DNA of 64,000 nucleotides from Polaribacter pectinis (GTDB lineage: Bacteria; Bacteroidota; Bacteroidia; Flavobacteriales; Flavobacteriaceae), in assembly GCF_014352875.1 (NCBI RefSeq), contig NZ_CP060695.1:3317501-3381500 (forward strand), written 5' to 3'. The notes below the pieces were generated by a model that had not been told where the DNA came from, did not search any database, and was given only the letters and a program-made list of their open reading frames with translations. Below, piece by piece: positions 15,805 to 25,721 of this stretch. Both the position numbers and the translations under genes were made by a program. Numbering within the stretch: position 1 is the first letter of the stretch; every line of letters starts with the position of its first letter.

Positions 15805-18513
15805 ATGAAGAAATTTTTATTTATTACTTTTTTAGCTTTAAGTCAATTTATTGCTGCACAAAACAAAGGAACATTAAAAGGTTTGTTAACCGATAAAGAA
15901 ACTAATAATGAGTCTTTACCGTTTGCAAATGTTCAAATTAAGGGAACAACAATTGGTACAACCACAGATTTTGATGGTAATTATATTTTAAAAGTTTCTG
16001 CAGGAAACCATATTGTGGTTTTTAGTTTTTTAGGATATAAAACTGTAGAGAAATCATTTTCTATAAAAGAAGGAGAAATTGTTACAGTAAACCAATTAAT
16101 GTCTGCAGAAGAAGGTGTTTCTTTAGATGAGATTATAGTTAAATCTAGTTCAAGTAAAGAAAAAGCTACTGCCTTAATTTTAGCGCAAAAAAAATCGGTT
16201 TCTATTAAAACAACAATTGGTGCACAAGAATTATCTATAAAAGGTGTTTCTGATGCAGAAGGAGCTGTAACAAAAACTGCAGGTGTTTCTAAAGGATCTA
16301 AAAATGTTATTGTAAGAGGTTTGGGAGATAGATATAATTCTACAACTTTAAATGGTTTGCCATTACCTTCTGAAGATCCAGAGTATAAAAATATCTCTTT
16401 AGATTTTTTTGATACAAGTGTTATTAAAAATATAGGGGTAAATAAAGTATTTACATCAGAAATTTATGGTGATGTTGGTGGTGCAAATATTGATATTGTT
16501 TCGAAAGAATTAATAAAGAAAAGTTTATTAAACGTTGGTGTTTCTGCTGGTGCAAATACACAAACGGTTTCTAAAGAATTCTTAACAATAAATGGTACCA
16601 ATAGATTTGGAACTCAAAAAGCAGGTATTCCTGTTAATGATTTAACAAAATACTCTTTTAATAATTCTTGGAAACCAGAAAGTCAAGATTTTCAATTAAA
16701 CAATAGTTTATCTTTTGCTGCGGGTAAAAAATATGATATTAATGAAAACACATTCAGCTTTTTTGTAGTTGGTGGTTTTGACGGAAGTTATAATTATGTA
16801 GATGGTAATATAAAACAAACTACAAGTTCTGGAGATGTTTATCAAGATCAAGATTTTAAAAAGTACGATTATAATGTGTCGCAAATTTTAATGGCAAATT
16901 TAAAATACAAGTTTGCAGAAGGACATAATATTGCTTACAATCATTTATTTATTCATAATAACAAACAATCTGTTGGAGATTATTTAGGATTTAATAATCC
17001 TGAACAAGATGGAGATTTAGAGTTTCAAAGAAGACAACAAACCAATAATAATGAGTTGTATGTAAATCAATTTATTGCAAACTATAAATTTTCCGATAGA
17101 TTAAATTTTGAAGCAAAAGGTTCTTTAAATTTTATTAGAGGAAATGAGCCAGACAGAAGAACAAATAAATATTTATTTAGAGATAATTTTTATAGCCCAC
17201 AAACAAGTTCTGCAGGAGAAAATGAGCGTTATTTTTCTAAATTAGAAGAAAACGATTATGCTGCAAAAGGGAAATTTTCTTACAAATTAAATAAAGACGA
17301 AGAAGATATTAGTGTTTTGGAATTTGGAGGAGATTATAGATATACAGAACGTTTGTTTTCTGCAACTATTTTTAATCACGATTTTTCTAGTAGAGTTGCT
17401 ATAGACATCAATAACCCAGATGCTGTTTTTAATCAATCATCTATAGATAACAATATTTTTGAGCTTGAAACAGGTAGGGGTAGTGCAAGTAATACTGCTG
17501 CTTTTGTACCATTTACATACAGAGGTAAAAGACAAGTGTTTGCCGCTTTTGGTAATTTGGTGTATCAATTAGGAGATAATTTAATAGCTTCAGTTGGTGG
17601 TAGATTCGAGAAAATTCAACAAAGAGTTACCTACAATACAAATATTGCACAATCTTCTTTAGACGGCGCTTCTAATTTAGATAGAACATATGTTTTACCA
17701 AGTTTTAATGTAAAATATAACTTTAATGAAAACAGTATTTTTAGAATTGCAGGAAGCCAAAGTTATACGTTTCCACAGTTTAAAGAAACGGCACCTTTTA
17801 AATACCAAGATGTAAGTTTTTCATCTCAAGGAAATCCAAATTTAAAACCTTCAGACAATTATAATTTTGATGCTAAATATGAGTATTATATGTCATCATC
17901 AGAATTAATAACATTAACAGGTTTTTATAAATACATTCAAAATCCAATTGCTAGAAGTGAAATTCCTTCAGGAGGAAATACATTAACATATTTAAATGTT
18001 GGTAAAGATGCAAGTGTCTATGGTTTAGAAATTGAAGCTAGAAAAAGCGTCTATAAAATTGAAGACAAAGATTTAGAAATAATGGCAGGTTTAAATACTT
18101 CGATTTTAGTTTCTAATGTTAATTTAGATAAAAACTCGGTAGCCCAATTTACAAATACTACAAGTAATTTAGAAGGAGCTACACCTTTTTTAATGAATGC
18201 AGATATTTCTATCAACAAAAAAATTAATGATAATACTTTTATATCATCAATAGTATTTAACTATTTCAGTGAAAGAGTTTATTCTGTTGGTACAAGAGGT
18301 TTCGAGAATGTTTTAGAAAAAGGTATACCAACTTTAGATTTGGTTTCTTCTTATGATTTCAACAAAAATTTTAGTGTAAAGTTAAAAGCAACCAATTTGT
18401 TAAATCCAGATTTTCAATTAGCAAGAGCTGGTTTTAATGGAGGAGACAATGTTGTGTTAAGAAATTATAAAAAAGGTGTTAATCTAAGTTTAGGATTTTC
18501 TTATAATTTCTAA
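15805..18513 (+). CDS. TonB-dependent outer-membrane receptor
   Basis: 902 residues. Signal peptide MKKFLFITFLALSQFIAAQ, then a carboxypeptidase-regulatory-like domain (about 22-105: GTLKGLLTDKETNNESLPFANVQIKGTT in two parts, GNYILKVSAGNHIVVFSFLGYKT), a plug domain (VTKTAGVSKGSKNVIVRGLGDRYNSTTLNGLPLP) and a C-terminal barrel ending NLSLGFSYNF. No SusD partner follows; instead a lipoprotein gene lies 125 bp downstream. Position next to a phosphate porin and PiT transporter suggests a role in taking up a phosphorus compound, but the substrate is not readable from sequence. Confidence 0.92.
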   Translation: MKKFLFITFLALSQFIAAQNKGTLKGLLTDKETNNESLPFANVQIKGTTIGTTTDFDGNYILKVSAGNHIVVFSFLGYKTVEKSFSIKEGEIVTVNQLMSAEEGVSLDEIIVKSSSSKEKATALILAQKKSVSIKTTIGAQELSIKGVSDAEGAVTKTAGVSKGSKNVIVRGLGDRYNSTTLNGLPLPSEDPEYKNISLDFFDTSVIKNIGVNKVFTSEIYGDVGGANIDIVSKELIKKSLLNVGVSAGANTQTVSKEFLTINGTNRFGTQKAGIPVNDLTKYSFNNSWKPESQDFQLNNSLSFAAGKKYDINENTFSFFVVGGFDGSYNYVDGNIKQTTSSGDVYQDQDFKKYDYNVSQILMANLKYKFAEGHNIAYNHLFIHNNKQSVGDYLGFNNPEQDGDLEFQRRQQTNNNELYVNQFIANYKFSDRLNFEAKGSLNFIRGNEPDRRTNKYLFRDNFYSPQTSSAGENERYFSKLEENDYAAKGKFSYKLNKDEEDISVLEFGGDYRYTERLFSATIFNHDFSSRVAIDINNPDAVFNQSSIDNNIFELETGRGSASNTAAFVPFTYRGKRQVFAAFGNLVYQLGDNLIASVGGRFEKIQQRVTYNTNIAQSSLDGASNLDRTYVLPSFNVKYNFNENSIFRIAGSQSYTFPQFKETAPFKYQDVSFSSQGNPNLKPSDNYNFDAKYEYYMSSSELITLTGFYKYIQNPIARSEIPSGGNTLTYLNVGKDASVYGLEIEARKSVYKIEDKDLEIMAGLNTSILVSNVNLDKNSVAQFTNTTSNLEGATPFLMNADISINKKINDNTFISSIVFNYFSERVYSVGTRGFENVLEKGIPTLDLVSSYDFNKNFSVKLKATNLLNPDFQLARAGFNGGDNVVLRNYKKGVNLSLGFSYNF

Positions 18514-18638
18514 AACTACACCAACTTTAATAACAATTCATTAAGATTTAGATAAAGCAAACTAAACGTAGTTGTTTCAACTTTGCAGAAGAAAATAAAA
18601 CTAAACTATTTAAACAAATTACAAATTAATTAAGAAAA

Positions 18639-19808
18639 ATGAAAAAATCAATTTTATCAATCGTAACAATTGCTTCTTTAATCTTTACAAGCTGTTCTTT
18701 AAGTGATGATGATAACACAACAGTAATTGGTGGAGAAGTAACTGCGCAGAATTTAGCAGGAAACTTAACATCAGATTTAAAATTAACTTCTGGTATTGCA
18801 CACAATTTAACTGGAGCTCTTTTAATTAAAGATGGTGCTACTTTAACTATAGAAGCAGGTACAACAATTAATGCATTGGCAGGTGGAACAGATGTATATA
18901 TTTTAGTTGAAAAAGGAGGAAAGTTAATTGCAGATGGAACAGAAGCAAACCCAATTAAATTTACATCTAGTGCAACTAGCCCAAAAGCTGGTGATTGGGG
19001 TGGAATTATCTTAAACGGTAAAGCGCCTTTAAGCCGTCAATCTGGAGCAGAAAGTAATGCAGCAACAGAAGTAAAGAACTCAATTTTATTTGGTGGTTCT
19101 GATGCAACTGATAATTCTGGAATTATAAACTATGTAATTTTAGAATATACTGGAGCTAGAATTGATGATGAAGCAGAACACAATGGATTAACTTTAAACG
19201 GAGTTGGTTCTGGTACAACATTATCTAATATTGCTATTTTAAATGGTGATGATGATGGCATAGAGTTTTTTGGTGGGACAGTTAATGCAACAAACATTTT
19301 AGTAGTAAATGCTAAAGATGATATGTTCGATTTTACACAAGGTTATGCAGGAACTTGTACAAATTTATACGGAATTAGAGAAAATGGTTACACTGCTGTA
19401 ACTTCAGATCCAAGAGGAATTGAAGCTGATGGAAATTTAGATGGTAATTCTCCTTCAGATATAAATGAATCTAACTTTACAGTTAATGGTGTTACAATTA
19501 TTAATAATGCAGATGGTGTAGAAATGTCAGACGGAATTAAAGTAAGAAGAGGTGCAACTGCAACAATTACAAACGCATATTTAGAATTAGGTTCTGGAGC
19601 AAAATTTAGCGATGTTATAGACTTACAAGATTCTAAGTCTGATGCAGATGACGCAACTTCTGTAACTGCTGTTGCAAGTACTGCAAACGGTTTAGATATT
19701 ACAGATACTAAAAACACTGTTTCTGGAAATGCAACAATTAACTTAACTGCTGGTACTTCTGGTGGAGCAGATAAAACGGTTTTTTCTTGGACAGGGTATT
19801 CTTTCTAA
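18639..19808 (+). CDS. Surface lipoprotein with parallel beta-helix-like repeats
   Basis: 389 residues. A lipoprotein signal peptide ends at Cys19 (IFTSCSLSDDD; acidic residues after Cys suit surface export in Bacteroidetes). The mature part has repeated short strand/turn units such as GALLIKDGATLTIEAGTTINA, GGKLIADGTEANPIKFTSS and DWGGIILNGKAPL, typical of a right-handed beta-helix. It follows the TonB receptor and is probably its partner on the cell surface. I infer ligand capture for that receptor. The gene ends before a strong bidirectional terminator. Confidence 0.8.
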   Translation: MKKSILSIVTIASLIFTSCSLSDDDNTTVIGGEVTAQNLAGNLTSDLKLTSGIAHNLTGALLIKDGATLTIEAGTTINALAGGTDVYILVEKGGKLIADGTEANPIKFTSSATSPKAGDWGGIILNGKAPLSRQSGAESNAATEVKNSILFGGSDATDNSGIINYVILEYTGARIDDEAEHNGLTLNGVGSGTTLSNIAILNGDDDGIEFFGGTVNATNILVVNAKDDMFDFTQGYAGTCTNLYGIRENGYTAVTSDPRGIEADGNLDGNSPSDINESNFTVNGVTIINNADGVEMSDGIKVRRGATATITNAYLELGSGAKFSDVIDLQDSKSDADDATSVTAVASTANGLDITDTKNTVSGNATINLTAGTSGGADKTVFSWTGYSF

Positions 19809-19836
19809 AGAAAATATATTTGAATTAATTAGAAAA

Positions 19837-19867
19837 AAAAATCAGGCTATTAGCCTGATTTTTTTGT
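19837..19867. terminator. Bidirectional terminator
   Basis: AAAAAAATCAGGCT pairs with AGCCTGATTTTTTT over a 3-nt loop, between the rightward lipoprotein gene and the leftward metal-binding lipoprotein gene. Confidence 0.9.
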
Positions 19868-19883
19868 TTAAATAAGAAAGTGT

Positions 19884-20333
19884 CTAGCTTTTCTTGTCTG
19901 CACAACAAGCCATTTTACAATCTTCTTTACATGCTGTTTTGTCACCCATTTTATGCTCGCATTTTTCTTTACAAGCATCAGAACAGTTGTGTTCTTTAGA
20001 TGTATTTGTTGATGTACTTTCAGAAGCTTTGTATAAATCTCCACCAGCAATACCATCTACAAAAGCAATTAAGTCTTTTTTAGAAGTTGTATTTGCGTCA
20101 AATTCTATATTAGCAATACTATCAGTAAAAACTACTTTAGCATCTATAACACCTTCTTTTTTAGATAATTTAGATTGAATTGTTTTTGCACAACCAATCT
20201 CGCAAGTCATACCAGAAATGGCTAATGCCACACTTTCTTTTTTTACTTCTTTTTTAGGTTCTTTGTTTTCTTTACATCCTATTAAAACGAAACAAACAAT
20301 TGCAATTGAGTATATTATTTTTTGAACTTTCAT
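19884..20333 (-). CDS. HMA-domain lipoprotein with Cys/His-rich tail
   Basis: 149 residues. Lipoprotein signal with Cys20 (VCFVLIGCKE), a Lys/Glu spacer, a heavy-metal-associated fold of about 65 residues (SVALAISGMTCEIGCAKTIQSKL, then IANIEFDANTTSKKDLIAFVD), and a tail HNCSDACKEKCEHKMGDKTACKEDCKMACCADKK with many Cys. The metal site reads MTCEIGC, three residues between the cysteines instead of the usual two. It probably binds copper or another soft metal at the periplasmic face. It is a single-gene unit. Confidence 0.85.
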   Translation of the reverse strand: MKVQKIIYSIAIVCFVLIGCKENKEPKKEVKKESVALAISGMTCEIGCAKTIQSKLSKKEGVIDAKVVFTDSIANIEFDANTTSKKDLIAFVDGIAGGDLYKASESTSTNTSKEHNCSDACKEKCEHKMGDKTACKEDCKMACCADKKS

Positions 20334-20426
20334 AATATTTAGTGATTTAATTATGTTGCAAATTTATCAATATTAAGATTGATATCTAAAGATTTATCGG
20401 ACTTTTGCACAAAATTTCAATTTTAA

Positions 20427-21299
20427 ATGAACAACCAACAACAAAAGTGGCTATATCTCATCTTACTTTCTCTAGTTTGGGGAAGCTCATTTATTTTGAT
20501 GAAAAAAGCATTAATTGGGTTAACGCCTATACAATTAGGTGCTTTGCGTATCTTAATTGCGGGCTTGTTTTTATTGATGATAGGAACAAAGAGTTTAAAA
20601 GAAATTAAGAAGAGACATTATAAATACATACTTACAACTGCACTTTTAGGAACTTTTTTACCTGTTTTTTTGTTTGCCTATGCTGTTCAAGGAATTGATA
20701 GTTCAATTACTTCAATATTAAATTCGTTAACACCTTTTAATACATTTATTGTTGGTGCTTTGGCTTTTGGTTTTACTTTTAAAAAGCAGCAATTATTTGG
20801 AATTGTAATTGGTTTAATTGGTACAGTTTTATTAATTTTAAAAGGAGCAGATTTAAACCCAGATCAGAATTATTGGTTTTCAATATTGGTTGTTATAGCT
20901 TCTGTTGGTTATGCCTTTAATGTTAATATTGTAAAAAAACATTTACATGATATTAGTGCCTTAAGTATTGTAGCTGGTAACTTTTTGTTATTAGTAATAC
21001 CTGCGTTTATTGTTTTACTTTTTACAGACTTTTTTGGCACATTCGAGTATTCAGAAACAAAACTAACAGCTTTAGGTTATATTACAATTTTGGCAATTTT
21101 TGGAACTGGAGTAGCAAAAATATTTTACAACAAAATGGTGCATTTAGCTTCCCCAATATTTGCGTCATCAGTAACTTATCTAATTCCTATTGTGGCTGTT
21201 TTTTGGGGGATTTTAGATAATGAAAAGTTAAGTTATATTCAGTTTATTGCTGGTGCAATTATACTTTTTGGTGTGTATTTGGTAAATAAAAAGAAATAA
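20427..21299 (+). CDS. EamA/DMT-family transporter
   Basis: 290 residues with ten membrane helices in two EamA repeats (WLYLILLSLVWGSSFILMKKAL at the N-terminus; IASVGYAFNVNIVKKHL opening the second half). Family members export or import metabolites such as amino acids; no specific substrate can be given. It stands alone, divergent from the HMA lipoprotein gene and convergent with the M16 peptidase genes. Confidence 0.88.
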   Translation: MNNQQQKWLYLILLSLVWGSSFILMKKALIGLTPIQLGALRILIAGLFLLMIGTKSLKEIKKRHYKYILTTALLGTFLPVFLFAYAVQGIDSSITSILNSLTPFNTFIVGALAFGFTFKKQQLFGIVIGLIGTVLLILKGADLNPDQNYWFSILVVIASVGYAFNVNIVKKHLHDISALSIVAGNFLLLVIPAFIVLLFTDFFGTFEYSETKLTALGYITILAIFGTGVAKIFYNKMVHLASPIFASSVTYLIPIVAVFWGILDNEKLSYIQFIAGAIILFGVYLVNKKK

Positions 21300-21300
21300 A

Positions 21301-21331
21301 AAAGAGCCAAGATCTAAATCTTGACTCTCTA
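21301..21331. terminator. Imperfect hairpin between convergent genes
   Basis: AAGAGCCAAGAT pairs with ATCTTGACTCTCT with one C-A mismatch and a short CTAA loop. It lies directly after the transporter stop and 25 bp beyond the stop of the leftward M16 gene, so it may serve both. Confidence 0.5.
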
Positions 21332-21355
21332 TTTTATAGTTATTCTAAATATTGA

Positions 21356-23404
21356 TTATTCAAAATCAGCATCAGAAACACCTTCATTTACTTTTATTTC
21401 TTCAACTTTAAAGTTTAAATCCATAGGTCCTAATTTTCTGCTTATAGAATGTGGAAACTTTACTCCATTTACTTCTTTGTAATCAGAGAATAAAGTTGGA
21501 ACTTTTACTTCTTTTCCTCCTTGTCCTATTTCTGTGCTTACTTCTTTAATTTTTAATCCAGATTCCATATCATAAAAAATTTCCGAATTATTGTATTCTA
21601 AAACAATAGCATTTTTTCCATCTAAAGGTTCTATTCTTACTAGTTTTCCTGATGTGTAATTCAAATCAATAAAAAGTGCATTTTCTGATTTATACTTAGC
21701 AATTTGATCTGCTGGCATATCTGTTTTTTGACCTCTACCTTCTGTAAAACCATTCTGTCCATCGAAAATAGTTTTTTGCATGGTATTACCCATAACAGAC
21801 ATCTCAACTGAAGATTTATTAGGAGAAGAAGATTTCCTTGTCATAACTACAGGAGTTCCCTGTATTGTTGCGTTTGCAATCATCAGGGTTGTTTTTACAG
21901 CCATAACGTTTTCTTTACCACCAATTGCTTCTAAATATTTATCAATAACACTTGTTGCAGTCATTCCATCAGGAATTGGTAATGTCATTGGAGGTTTTAC
22001 AGTTGGGTTTCCTTCTTTATCAAAATATTTAATAGGATAGTCTGTTTTTTCTAGATTCTTAAGCACATCTATTCCTTTCCCTGTAATTACAATCCTAGCT
22101 TTATCTCCTCTAAAATATTTAATAGCAGCGTTTTGTACATCGTCTAAAGTAACTGCGTTAATATTTTTTAAGTAGTTTTCATAGTAATCTTTAGGTAAAT
22201 TGTTTTGTAAAATATTTAAGGCATAACCTGCAATTGTAGCTGGTTTTTCTACATTTGTTACAAAGCTACCAACATATTTTGCTTTGGCAATATCTAATTC
22301 TTTTTGAGTTGCTTTCTGATAACGAATTTTATTAATTTCTTTCATAAACTCCACAACAGAGCTATCTGTAACCATATTTCTTACAGATGCAGATGCTTTA
22401 AAACGAGAAGCGTATCTACTTGAACTAATTCCAGAATAAGCACCATAAGTGTATGCTTTATCTTCACGTAAATTTTTAAAAACTCTACCAGTTCCTCCAC
22501 CACCTAAAATTTGGTTAGCTAACAAAACTGCATAATAGTCTTTATCGTTCATTTTTAAATCAACACTATTTATAACTGCAACTTCAGATTGTACTGCGTT
22601 TGGCATATTAATAAAGTTAATTTCTGTTGTTGTAGGATTTGTAACTTTAGGTAAAGATTGTGCAATTGTTTCTCCTTTTTGCCAACCAGAAAAAAGTTTC
22701 GTTATTTGCTTTTTAACAGTTTTATAATCTACATCTCCAATAACAACTAAATAAGAATTGTTAGGCTTAAAAACTTTATTATAATGATTTTTTACATCTT
22801 GTAAAGTAATGTTTTTTAAAGTTTCTTCGGATGTAAATTCTCCATAAGGATGATTTTTTCCATACGTTAAAACTCTATCTACTCTGCTTGCAATTGCTGC
22901 AACACTATTTTCGTTAGATTTTATTGCGTCTAAAGATTGTTTCATTTGTTTGTCAAACTCATCTTGTGCAAAAACAGGATTAAAAGCAGCATCTGCCATT
23001 AATTCTAAAACTGTAGGAAAATATTTAGACAATGAACTAGCATAAGCACTTTCTGCACCAAAACCAATGTTTGCACCTAAATAATCTACTTTTTTATCAA
23101 AATCTTCTTTAGACATTGTTGTAGTTCCAGTACCTAACATGCTTCCTACAAAACCTTCTACACCTTTTTTATTGCCTTGTGTCATTGGTGGGTTATCTAT
23201 ATCTAAAGTAACAGAAACTCTTGGTAGTTTATGGTTCTCTACAACCAAAACTTGCAATCCATTTTTAAGTGTAAACTTTTTAGGAGTTCCTATATTTACT
23301 TTTGGAGCTGGGCCAGATTCTGGCATTTTAGTTCTATCTACTTGAGCAGAAATACTTAATGATAGAAATAATAGTGTAATAACTGAATATATCTTTGTTT
23401 TCAT
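21356..23404 (-). CDS. M16-family peptidase, non-catalytic type subunit with C-terminal extension
   Basis: 682 residues with signal peptide (MKTKIYSVITLLFLSLSISAQ). The two-lobed M16 fold is recognisable (FTLKNGLQVLVVENHKLPRVSV; NPTTTEINFINMPNAVQSEVAV; GGGGTGRVFKNLREDKAYTYGA with the R/Y substrate-binding motif), but the HxxEH zinc site is absent, the place being KKGVEGFVGSMLGTGT. This marks the inactive partner of an M16 pair. An extra C-terminal domain of about 200 residues (from about 475, EAIGGKENVMAVKTTLMI) resembles LolA/LolB-type lipid-binding folds by pattern only. The catalytic partner is encoded 20 bp upstream. Confidence 0.88.
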   Translation of the reverse strand: MKTKIYSVITLLFLSLSISAQVDRTKMPESGPAPKVNIGTPKKFTLKNGLQVLVVENHKLPRVSVTLDIDNPPMTQGNKKGVEGFVGSMLGTGTTTMSKEDFDKKVDYLGANIGFGAESAYASSLSKYFPTVLELMADAAFNPVFAQDEFDKQMKQSLDAIKSNENSVAAIASRVDRVLTYGKNHPYGEFTSEETLKNITLQDVKNHYNKVFKPNNSYLVVIGDVDYKTVKKQITKLFSGWQKGETIAQSLPKVTNPTTTEINFINMPNAVQSEVAVINSVDLKMNDKDYYAVLLANQILGGGGTGRVFKNLREDKAYTYGAYSGISSSRYASRFKASASVRNMVTDSSVVEFMKEINKIRYQKATQKELDIAKAKYVGSFVTNVEKPATIAGYALNILQNNLPKDYYENYLKNINAVTLDDVQNAAIKYFRGDKARIVITGKGIDVLKNLEKTDYPIKYFDKEGNPTVKPPMTLPIPDGMTATSVIDKYLEAIGGKENVMAVKTTLMIANATIQGTPVVMTRKSSSPNKSSVEMSVMGNTMQKTIFDGQNGFTEGRGQKTDMPADQIAKYKSENALFIDLNYTSGKLVRIEPLDGKNAIVLEYNNSEIFYDMESGLKIKEVSTEIGQGGKEVKVPTLFSDYKEVNGVKFPHSISRKLGPMDLNFKVEEIKVNEGVSDADFE

Positions 23405-23424
23405 TATTCTTCTTTTAAATATTG

Positions 23425-24747
23425 TTATTTCTTTTGTGATGCAGGTAAATAATCCATAACAACACGTCTGTTTTTAGCTAAGTATTTTTTAGCAACCTCT
23501 CTAATTTCTTCTTTAGTAATAGAGTTTATAATTTCTAACTCTTTGTTAATTCTATTGGTGTCTCCACCTAAAATATAGTTTCTAGCTAAAGTAGTTGCAA
23601 TACCTCTAACACTAGAGTTTGCTGCAACAAATTGGTTTTCGAACTTATTTCTTACTTTTTGTAAATCTTCATCAGAAATTAATTTTGTCTGTAGTTTTAA
23701 AACCTCTTCGTCAACTTCTTTTACAATAGCATCGTTAGAAGTTCCTTGAGCCAAAATAGACCCAATGATATAAACACTGTAATCTTCTAAAGGACGCGAA
23801 AATGAGAATGCTTGTAAAGCTAATTTTTTGTCGTCTACTAATTTTTTATATAATCTAGAACTTTTTCCATCACTTAAAATAGTAGATATTACATCTAAAA
23901 CTTTAGCATCTCTATCTTTAAAAGATGGTGTTTTATACGCCATACCAACTAAAGGTAATTGAATGTTAGAATCGTAAACTGTAACCTTTTTTTCTTCAGT
24001 TCTTTCTGGTTCAATAATTTTTACTCTTTCTGGTTTTGGTTTTGCAGCTATTTCAGAAAAATAATCTTTTACTAAAGACTTTGCATATCCTTTTTCGAAA
24101 TCACCAGCAATAACTAAAACGGCATTACTTGGCATGTACCATTTGTCGTAAAAAGCTTGAAATTGCTCCAAAGTAGCAGCATCCAAATCTTTAATATAAC
24201 CAATCATTGGTCTTCCGTAATTGTGCTTGTCAAAAATATGATTGTAAACATCACCATAAATAACTTTTCCATAAGGAGCATTATCCATTCTTTGGCGTTT
24301 TTCTTCTTTAACAACTTCATTTTGAGTATCAACAGCCTTTTGATCTATAATAGGATGCATCATTCTTTCAGACTCCATCCATAAAGCTAATTTTAATTCG
24401 TTTGAGGGATAAGTTTGATAATAGTTTGTTCTATCCCAATCTGTACTTGCATTTCCATTTCCTCCTCTAGAAGATTGTATTTCTCTCCATTTACCACGTT
24501 CTATGTTTTTAGTTCCTGTAGATAGTAGATGTTCATAGAAATGTGCCATTCCTGTCATTCCATCTACTTCATCTTTTGCGCCAACATGGTACATTACTTC
24601 CACAGTAACAACTGGGGCAGATTTATCTTGATGCAGTATAACATGTAAACCGTTGCTTAAATCGTACTCTTCAAATTCAACTTTTTGTGCATTTGCAGAA
24701 AATGCAATCAACATAGCTGAAGCAAGAGATAAAATACTTTTTTTCAT
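23425..24747 (-). CDS. M16-family zinc metallopeptidase, catalytic subunit
   Basis: 440 residues with signal peptide (to about residue 20). The inverted zinc motif HFYEH is at 69-73, with a downstream Glu in NEVVKEEKRQRMDNAPYG as third ligand. The second lobe (LVGMAYKTPSFKDRDAKVLDVISTIL) is complete. With the inactive subunit encoded next in the operon it should form a periplasmic heterodimer that degrades peptides. This gene pair is widely conserved in Bacteroidetes. Confidence 0.93.
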   Translation of the reverse strand: MKKSILSLASAMLIAFSANAQKVEFEEYDLSNGLHVILHQDKSAPVVTVEVMYHVGAKDEVDGMTGMAHFYEHLLSTGTKNIERGKWREIQSSRGGNGNASTDWDRTNYYQTYPSNELKLALWMESERMMHPIIDQKAVDTQNEVVKEEKRQRMDNAPYGKVIYGDVYNHIFDKHNYGRPMIGYIKDLDAATLEQFQAFYDKWYMPSNAVLVIAGDFEKGYAKSLVKDYFSEIAAKPKPERVKIIEPERTEEKKVTVYDSNIQLPLVGMAYKTPSFKDRDAKVLDVISTILSDGKSSRLYKKLVDDKKLALQAFSFSRPLEDYSVYIIGSILAQGTSNDAIVKEVDEEVLKLQTKLISDEDLQKVRNKFENQFVAANSSVRGIATTLARNYILGGDTNRINKELEIINSITKEEIREVAKKYLAKNRRVVMDYLPASQKK

Positions 24748-24921
24748 TGATTTTTATTTAATTAATAATTGATGTCTAATGTGACGTTGATTTGTGTTAC
24801 TTGTTACAAAAATGTTGAACAAATAAATAGGTATTCCAAAAATAGAAAGATAATTTTCAAAAATAAAGTTAAAAAGTACTTTATTCGATTGATTTAGATT
24901 GAATTATTTTTGAATAAAAAA

Positions 24922-24951
24922 TTGTAGAATACTAAAAAATAAGTATATTTG
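24922..24951 (+). promoter_or_regulatory. Bacteroidetes-type promoter of rplU-rpmA
   Basis: TTG (24922-24924), 19 bp, then TATATTTG (24944-24951), a perfect match to the TAnnTTTG −7 box, about 60 bp before the rplU ATG. The bases after it, CACCCGCATTTT, recur after the HU gene promoter. Confidence 0.8.
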
Positions 24952-25012
24952 CACCCGCATTTTCATTAGGTAAATGCAAAATTAATTAGTATAAATACGC
25001 AAAACAAATAGT

Positions 25013-25681
25013 ATGTACGCAATCGTAGAGATAGCAGGGCAGCAGTTTAAAGTAGCAAAAGACCAAAAAGTATACGTTCATCGTTTACAAGGAGAAGAAG
25101 GATCAAAAGTAACTTTTGATAACGTTCTTTTACTTGATAACGCAGGAAGTGTAACAATTGGCGCCCCAGCTATAGAAGGAGCCGCAGTAACGGCAAAAAT
25201 TTTAGGTCACTTAAAAGGTGACAAAGTAATCGTTTTCAAAAAGAAAAGAAGAAAAGGTTACCAAAAGAAAAACGGACACAGACAGTCTTTTAGCGAGATT
25301 CAAATTGAATCTATTGCTGCAACTGGTGCTAAAAAAGCAACTAAAAAAGCTGCTCCTAAAAAGGAAGAAGCTAAAGTTGAAGCTCCAAAAGCTGCAAAAA
25401 AAGCCGCTCCTAAAAAATCTGCAAAAGCAGATGATTTAAAGAAGATTGAAGGTGCAGGGCCTAAAGCTGCTGAAGCTTTAGTAGCTGCAGGAATTGATAC
25501 TTTTGCAAAAGTAGCAAAGACAGATGCTTCTAAATTAAGTGAAATCTTAACTGAAGCTAGTTCAAGACTATCTCATATTGTTACAGATACTTGGCCAAAG
25601 CAAGCTGGTTTAGCTGCTGATGGTAAATGGGATGAATTAAAAGAATTACAAGATAGATTAGACGGAGGTATTGAAAAATAA
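25013..25681 (+). CDS. rplU: 50S ribosomal protein L21 with C-terminal helix-hairpin-helix extension
   Basis: 222 residues; the standard L21 part is residues 1-103 (MYAIVEIAGQQFKVAKDQ, VIVFKKKRRKGYQKKNGHRQ). A Lys/Ala-rich linker (about 108-140) leads to a domain DDLKKIEGAGPKAAEALVAAG with a helix-hairpin-helix pattern, continuing to the C-terminus (KWDELKELQDRLDGGIEK). L21 is about 100 residues in most bacteria, so the gene is more than doubled. Such extensions occur in related Bacteroidetes. rpmA follows after 40 bp, the usual order. Confidence 0.96.
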   Translation: MYAIVEIAGQQFKVAKDQKVYVHRLQGEEGSKVTFDNVLLLDNAGSVTIGAPAIEGAAVTAKILGHLKGDKVIVFKKKRRKGYQKKNGHRQSFSEIQIESIAATGAKKATKKAAPKKEEAKVEAPKAAKKAAPKKSAKADDLKKIEGAGPKAAEALVAAGIDTFAKVAKTDASKLSEILTEASSRLSHIVTDTWPKQAGLAADGKWDELKELQDRLDGGIEK

Positions 25682-25721
25682 TTCTGTTAGATTTAACTTT
25701 AACCTATAAAAACTCAAGAAA

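Noticed and set aside
21356..23404. M16 protein as a broken peptidase gene because HxxEH is missing
   Set aside because: The frame is intact and loss of the zinc site is normal for the second subunit of M16 pairs.
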